Assembly (NCBI GenBank): GCA_964535545.1
Contig: CAZHUT010000001.1
Coordinates: 1-43,543 of the forward strand
DNA length: 43,543 nucleotides
Reading direction: 5' to 3'
Source of the DNA: DALYCO01 sp964535545
Lineage (GTDB): Bacteria > Patescibacteriota > Minisyncoccia > Phycocordibacterales > UBA9973
Shown here: positions 39,600 to 43,543 of the stretch, in pieces
Position numbering within the stretch: position 1 is the first letter of the stretch
How the letters are laid out: each line of letters begins with the position of its first letter
Made by a program: the position numbers and the translations under genes
The notes under the pieces: model-generated
Databases searched by the model: none
Seen by the model: only the letters and a program-made list of their open reading frames with translations
Told to the model about the DNA's origin: nothing

Positions 39600-40958
39600 A
39601 TGGAGGTAACAGATACACGCGAACTTTGGGCACGGTGCCTAAAGGATATTGAGATCGAGATATCAAAAGCTAATTTCAATACGTGGTTTAAAAACACCGC
39701 ACTTATCCGTGAAGAAGAAGGTGTCATCTTCGTCGGAGTACCAAACGAATTCGTTAAGGATTGGCTGATCCAGAAATATCATAAACTCATCCTCAAGTCT
39801 CTCATGAATGCGGCGGATCACATCCGAACCGTTGAATATATCATTATGAAGCCTGAGCAACGCATCAAACAGGCAGAACAGGCTGCTCCAATAAAGACAG
39901 ACGCTCCTCGAGAGCTTCCACTTGTTGAAATACCCATCAATAAGGACGACAACCTCAATCCAAAGTACACATTTGATACATTTATTGTCGGACCGTTCAA
40001 TGAGCTCGCCTATGCTGCCTCACAAGCGATCGTAGCTAAACCTGGACGGGCGTATAACCCTTTCTTTGTCTATGGCAACACTGGTCTCGGTAAAACACAC
40101 CTGATCCAGGCCTTAGGTAATTCAGTCAAATCAAAATATCCCGAAAAACGTGTGCATTACATCACACTCGAAAAGTTTGCCATGGACTACATCAGCTCAG
40201 TCCAGAACAATAAACCGCACGTTTTCAAGGAAAAATACCGCAAATACGACGTTTTAATCATGGATGATATCCAATTCATCGGCAAAATGGAGAAAAGCCA
40301 AGAAGAATTGTTCCACCTCTTCAATACGTTCTACGAAGCCAACAAACAGATTGTCTTTTCATCAGATAAACACCCAAATTTCATCCCTGGATTGGAAGAC
40401 CGACTCCGTTCACGCTTTTCACAGGGGATGATTGTGGACGTAATTGAACCAGATTATGAGTCTCGAGTGGCTGTTTTGCGTTCAAAAATCAAAGAAAAGA
40501 ACATCCCGGTAGATGAAGGGGTGCTTGATTACATTGCTGCCTCTGTGGATGGTAATATTCGAGAACTTGAGGGTAATTTAAACACCTTGGTTATGCAAAC
40601 CCAGGTTCGAAACCGTGCTTTGAGTCTCACTGAGGTCAAAAATCTGATCAAAAATAGCATTAAACCAAAGAAAAACATCTCTTCTAAAGAAGTAGTGAAG
40701 ATTGTCGCTGATTTTTATAATGTTGAGGAGAACTCAATCTATGAAAAGACTCGCCGAAAGGAGATTGTGAAGGCTCGACAGATGGTTATGTATCTCCTCC
40801 GTGAGGAATTCAATGTCTCATATCCACTTATTGGTCAGAAACTCGGTGGAAAAGACCACACTACCGTCATTCACTCATGCGACAAGATTAAAAATGATAT
40901 GAAAGTAGATCCGGTGTTAGTAAGTGAGGTGGAACAACTACGAATTATGTTCAAATAG
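39600..40958 (+). CDS. dnaA: Chromosomal replication initiator DnaA
   Basis: This 452-aa initiator has domain I (ELWARCLKDIEIEISKANF then NTWFKNT, 7-27), a short linker, and the AAA+ domain III with Walker A GNTGLGKTH, Walker B VLIMDDIQFI and the arginine finger/sensor region EDRLRSRFSQGM. Domain IV ends with KARQMVMYLLREEF and GGKDHTTVIHSCDKI, the DNA-binding signature. It binds TTATCCACA boxes and opens oriC. Boxes flank the gene on both sides. The order dnaA-dnaN is the usual one for an origin. Confidence 0.97.
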   Translation: MEVTDTRELWARCLKDIEIEISKANFNTWFKNTALIREEEGVIFVGVPNEFVKDWLIQKYHKLILKSLMNAADHIRTVEYIIMKPEQRIKQAEQAAPIKTDAPRELPLVEIPINKDDNLNPKYTFDTFIVGPFNELAYAASQAIVAKPGRAYNPFFVYGNTGLGKTHLIQALGNSVKSKYPEKRVHYITLEKFAMDYISSVQNNKPHVFKEKYRKYDVLIMDDIQFIGKMEKSQEELFHLFNTFYEANKQIVFSSDKHPNFIPGLEDRLRSRFSQGMIVDVIEPDYESRVAVLRSKIKEKNIPVDEGVLDYIAASVDGNIRELEGNLNTLVMQTQVRNRALSLTEVKNLIKNSIKPKKNISSKEVVKIVADFYNVEENSIYEKTRRKEIVKARQMVMYLLREEFNVSYPLIGQKLGGKDHTTVIHSCDKIKNDMKVDPVLVSEVEQLRIMFK

Positions 40959-41167
40959 TGTGGAAATCTGCTTAGTAACTTCGTGGATAAATCAAAATTT
41001 AGAAAAACGAAATGTGGATAAAATTTTTACGAAAAATTTCTGTTGTGGAAATAAAAAAGATATTAACAAAAAACGAATCTAAAAATATAAAAAATATCCA
41101 TACATACCAAGCGTTTAGAAAGTTATCCACTAATCCACAGCTCTAATAGTAGTAATAGATTATATAT
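40959..41167. other. oriC: Probable chromosomal origin (oriC) between dnaA and dnaN
   Basis: A 209-bp, very AT-rich intergenic region with clustered DnaA-box-like sites: TGTGGAAAT (40959-40967), CGTGGATAA (40982-40990), perfect TGTGGATAA (41013-41021), TTGTGGAAA (41043-41051), TTATCCACT (41123-41131) and TAATCCACA (41131-41139). The A/T tract at 41049-41097 between the left and right groups could be the unwinding element. Box orientation switches across it. Confidence 0.8.
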
Positions 41168-42265
41168 ATGAAAATACAATGCTCTAGTGAAAAAGTTAAG
41201 AACGCACTTGTACACGCAGAACGCGTAACAGGAAAAAACCTGACATTGCCGATACTGTCATCAGTGCTTTGTATTGCTTCAGGATCATCACTTAAGTTTA
41301 GAGCAACAAACCTTAGTATGGGTATTGAGATTGAAATTCCAGCTAAAGTTGAAAAAGAAGGAGTCGTAGCCGTTTCTGGAACCATCCTCTCAAGTTTCTT
41401 TGCAAGCAGTAAAGGAAACCAAGAGGTAACTATGGAACAAGTCGGTGAGACACTCTTGGTTAAGACTAAACAGGCCCGCATTCAAATAAAAACATTCCCA
41501 TACGAAGATTTCCCAACTATTCCGGTAGTTGAGGGGGAAAACATCAAAGTCCCCGCTAAAGCCTTTTTAGAGGGTATACAGTCTGTGTATTATGCAGCAG
41601 CCCAAACAGATATTAAGCCTGAGATTGGAAGTGTCTATATTTACCCAGAAGAGGATGTGCTTACATTTGCAGCAACTGATTCATTTCGACTGGCTGAGAA
41701 AAAGGTAAAAATAAAAGGATTATACGGTTTTCAACCAGTACTTATTCCATATAAGAATGTCGTTGAACTAACTCGCCTCTTAGGAGAAGTAGATAGTGAT
41801 GTTTCATTTACTATTACTAAAAACCTGCTCTCTATCTCATTTAATGGTTACTATATTACTTCTCGAGTTGTAGATGGTGCGTTTCCCGATTATCGAAAAA
41901 TTTTCCCAAAAGAAAAAACAACAGAAATGGTTATTCTTAAATCTGAACTCCAGAACGCCGTCAAAACAAGTACACTTTTTAGTGATAAGTTTAACCAAAT
42001 CACTATTGATATAAATCCAAGTAAAAAAAGCTGTGTTCTTTCAGCAAAAAATACGGATGTTGGTGAAAATGAAGCAGAACTTGATGCAGCGCTTTCTGGT
42101 GAAGCGATTTCAGTGGTTATTAACTACCGCTACTTGCTTGATTGTCTTAATGCAATCCCAAGCGACAGTGTTTCTATTGAATGCACCCAGCCAAGTCGAC
42201 CACTTCTCGTCAAAGGCGTTGGTGATACAAGCTTCTTGTATCTTATTATGCCAATGAACCGCTAA
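41168..42265 (+). CDS. dnaN: DNA polymerase III beta sliding clamp
   Basis: At 365 aa it has the usual three clamp repeats: MKIQCSSEKVKNALVHAERV with LPILSSVLCIAS; FPYEDFPTIP and YAAAQTDIKPEIGSVYI; ATDSFRLAEKKV; VDGAFPDYRKIFP; and the C-terminal PLLVKGVGDTSFLYLIMPM. The last segment forms the peptide-binding pocket with the P-M ending. It encircles DNA and tethers polymerase and repair factors. TATATATA runs directly into the ATG, with no Shine-Dalgarno. The DUF721-like gene starts one base after the stop. Confidence 0.97.
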   Translation: MKIQCSSEKVKNALVHAERVTGKNLTLPILSSVLCIASGSSLKFRATNLSMGIEIEIPAKVEKEGVVAVSGTILSSFFASSKGNQEVTMEQVGETLLVKTKQARIQIKTFPYEDFPTIPVVEGENIKVPAKAFLEGIQSVYYAAAQTDIKPEIGSVYIYPEEDVLTFAATDSFRLAEKKVKIKGLYGFQPVLIPYKNVVELTRLLGEVDSDVSFTITKNLLSISFNGYYITSRVVDGAFPDYRKIFPKEKTTEMVILKSELQNAVKTSTLFSDKFNQITIDINPSKKSCVLSAKNTDVGENEAELDAALSGEAISVVINYRYLLDCLNAIPSDSVSIECTQPSRPLLVKGVGDTSFLYLIMPMNR

Positions 42266-42266
42266 T

Positions 42267-42533
42267 ATGGAACTGGGAAACGGACACATTGGCGGTTTGT
42301 TTCAGTCTATTCGTAGCCGCCTTCAGAAACATCTTGTTGATCGTGCGGCAATTCAGAAGATTGTTTTAGAAGAGGCGAAAATTTCTCTCAAGGAAGACGA
42401 TATTGTTTTTAAAAAAGGAGTGCTTACTCTCAAACTTTCTCCGCTCAAAAAAGCAGAATTGCAAATAAAAAAAGAAGCGATTCAAAGGAGAATCGCTTCA
42501 GAAACAAGTTTAGTTGTTTTGGAAATCCGTTAG
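42267..42533 (+). CDS. Small DUF721/DciA-like protein (88 aa)
   Basis: The sequence (LFQSIRSRLQKHLVDRAAIQ, VFKKGVLTLKLSPLKKAELQ, then IKKEAIQRRI) has the layout of the DUF721 core: an N-terminal helix, then two strands with L-x-(L/V) and a helix that begins A-E-L. DciA, the best-known DUF721 protein, loads the replicative helicase where DnaC/DnaI is absent. Adjacency to dnaN and oriC fits that role, but the protein is shorter than typical DciA and the match is by eye. Its stop overlaps that of the opposing PBP gene by 4 nt. Confidence 0.55.
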   Translation: MELGNGHIGGLFQSIRSRLQKHLVDRAAIQKIVLEEAKISLKEDDIVFKKGVLTLKLSPLKKAELQIKKEAIQRRIASETSLVVLEIR

Positions 42534-43543
42534 TTTATATTGAAGGTTGTTATTGCCTCGCCCGTATTGAAGACAGAATCATATGCCACAACCCGGAGTT
42601 CATTGAGCGGTCGGGTATTTCCTGTCGCATCGGGAACAAAGGTGAATGAAGTTGATCCGTTTGTTTGGGTGCCCACATAGCCATTATTGAAGAAGATATC
42701 AAATTTTGTGAGTGGATTTGGACCGATCACTGAGATTGTAACAGTCAGTGGATGTGTTTTATCTACTGTCGATCCGACCATGGGCGTAACAATACTGACC
42801 TGTGGTTTGTTTGCATCTGTGTGAATGGAATCATATCCATTTGGCTGATATCCTGTTCCCAGTGAATATTCACTCGAATGTGCGTTCCACCAATTTTGTG
42901 CTGCTGTTTCCCAGTGATCAAACTGAGGATCATTATGAGGATTTGCCGGAGCTGGACCAAGCGGGTCTTTCTTATCCACCCAGTAGAGGATGTCGTGAAC
43001 ATTTGGAATCAAGATTTCTTTCTTGGTTTGTTCCGGTGTGTTTGGTGTAGCCAAACCGCCAGTTACTGTGTCTATGAAGTAGCTCTGGCCACCCTTCCAT
43101 TCGCCTCGCAGAACCGGTTTGAGAGAGTAGTAATTAGGATCTTTGGTTGGCGGTTCAAATGGTTCGTTAGGTGAACCCTTGAGAATAGTGGTCATGAATT
43201 CATTCCATGTTGGAGCAACGAGCAACGCAGAAATCTTTTTTACCATCGGTGTGTTGTCGTTGTTACCAGCCCAGCCTCCAACAACCAGGGAAGGAGTGTA
43301 ACCGACAATCCAAGCATCTTTGAAGTTGTTCGTAGTACCGGTTTTTACTGCAACGTCGTGACCGTCGATCACCAACGCTGAGTGAGCTGAGAACTCTGGC
43401 TGGCGGGCAATGTTGTCGGAAAGCATGTCGCTCATCTGAAGAGCTACGTTCTTTGGCAATACTTCAACGCCTGGGTCTTCCGGGTTTGCTTGTTCAAGAA
43501 TATTTCCTTTTGAATCCATGACGGAAAGGATTGGTGTTGGATC
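42530..43543 (-). CDS. Class A penicillin-binding protein, C-terminal part
   Basis: The frame enters from the window edge and runs to a TAA at 42530, giving the last 337 residues. It shows the end of the transpeptidase domain (DSKGNILEQ, VALQMSDMLSDN, the KTGTT box in VAVKTGTTNNFKDAWIVGY, VVGGWAGNND) and a long Ser/Asn/Trp-containing linker. A C-terminal Ig-like domain follows (VSIVTPMVGSTVDKTHPLTV, VVAYDSVFNTGEAI). KTG is the third active-site motif of penicillin-binding transpeptidases. The glycosyltransferase half, SxxK and SxN motifs lie outside. The Ig-like tail is common in PBP1A-type proteins of wall-bearing CPR and Gram-positive bacteria. Confidence 0.88.
   Translation of the reverse strand, partial: DPTPILSVMDSKGNILEQANPEDPGVEVLPKNVALQMSDMLSDNIARQPEFSAHSALVIDGHDVAVKTGTTNNFKDAWIVGYTPSLVVGGWAGNNDNTPMVKKISALLVAPTWNEFMTTILKGSPNEPFEPPTKDPNYYSLKPVLRGEWKGGQSYFIDTVTGGLATPNTPEQTKKEILIPNVHDILYWVDKKDPLGPAPANPHNDPQFDHWETAAQNWWNAHSSEYSLGTGYQPNGYDSIHTDANKPQVSIVTPMVGSTVDKTHPLTVTISVIGPNPLTKFDIFFNNGYVGTQTNGSTSFTFVPDATGNTRPLNELRVVAYDSVFNTGEAITTFNIN

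Noticed and set aside
1..43543. CRISPR array, rRNA, tRNA or insertion sequence
   Set aside because: I saw no regularly spaced repeats, no rRNA or tRNA signatures and no transposase motifs on either strand.
1..43543. UGA recoding as in Gracilibacteria/Absconditabacteria
   Set aside because: Conserved genes have no internal TGA and TGA is used as a stop (for example the xer gene).

Overview
The window is most likely a piece of a Candidatus Parcubacteria (Patescibacteria/CPR) genome, assembled as a scaffold with three 100-N gaps (4631-4730, 28526-28625, 35038-35137). This call rests on several things: a compact two-strand layout, many large lineage-specific secreted or coiled-coil proteins, a VirB4/VirB6/PrgI secretion cluster carrying peptidoglycan-binding and peptidoglycan-cutting domains, a divergent RNase P protein, and a near absence of Shine-Dalgarno sequences. 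All genes read correctly with the standard code, with TAA, TAG and TGA all used as stops. I could run no database search, so family names rest on motifs read by eye.

Layout. 1-3523 (mostly minus strand) holds exonuclease III (cut by the window edge), a SAM methyltransferase, a Xer tyrosine recombinase, a small plus-strand ORF behind a consensus promoter, and a secreted amidase. 3692-6970 holds rpsO, a NYN-domain protein and pnp, with a long imperfect hairpin after rpsO. 7036-9989 holds a membrane protein, a DksA/TraR-like protein with a degenerate zinc finger, and a ComM/YifB AAA protein. It faces a LysM-M23 peptidase at 10050-11189. 11545-19435 is a block of lineage-specific genes: a 103-aa protein, three very large charged proteins (534, 1038 and 859 aa) and an unlisted 53-aa protein. 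The 1038-aa one carries a DHH-like phosphoesterase core. 19504-22234 holds a UvrD/PcrA helicase and RsmA.

22254-37497 is a 15-kb type IV secretion-like cluster on one strand. It comprises anchored or secreted accessory proteins, a VirB6/TrbL-like protein of about 1073 aa, PrgI, a VirB4 N-domain-like protein, the VirB4 ATPase, a secreted beta-rich protein, a pilin-like segment fused to an M15-type peptidase, and a peptidoglycan-binding/beta-propeller protein. No relaxase, VirD4 or VirB11 gene is visible. My inference is an envelope-spanning device for DNA uptake, effector delivery or contact with a host cell, equipped to bind and open peptidoglycan.

37498-43543 is the replication-origin neighbourhood: khpB/jag and yidC on the minus strand, then rpmH-rnpA-yidD, dnaA, a probable oriC with several DnaA boxes, dnaN, a small DUF721/DciA-like gene, and the C-terminal part of a class A penicillin-binding protein.

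Regulation. Many genes have a -10 hexamer (often TATACT, frequently as extended TGnTATACT) only 6-15 nt before the start codon, so most mRNAs should be leaderless or have very short leaders. Intrinsic terminators are common, and two are built into coding sequence. The most striking is a perfect 30-bp palindrome at 37483-37512 that ends two convergent genes with the same residues, EKTI.
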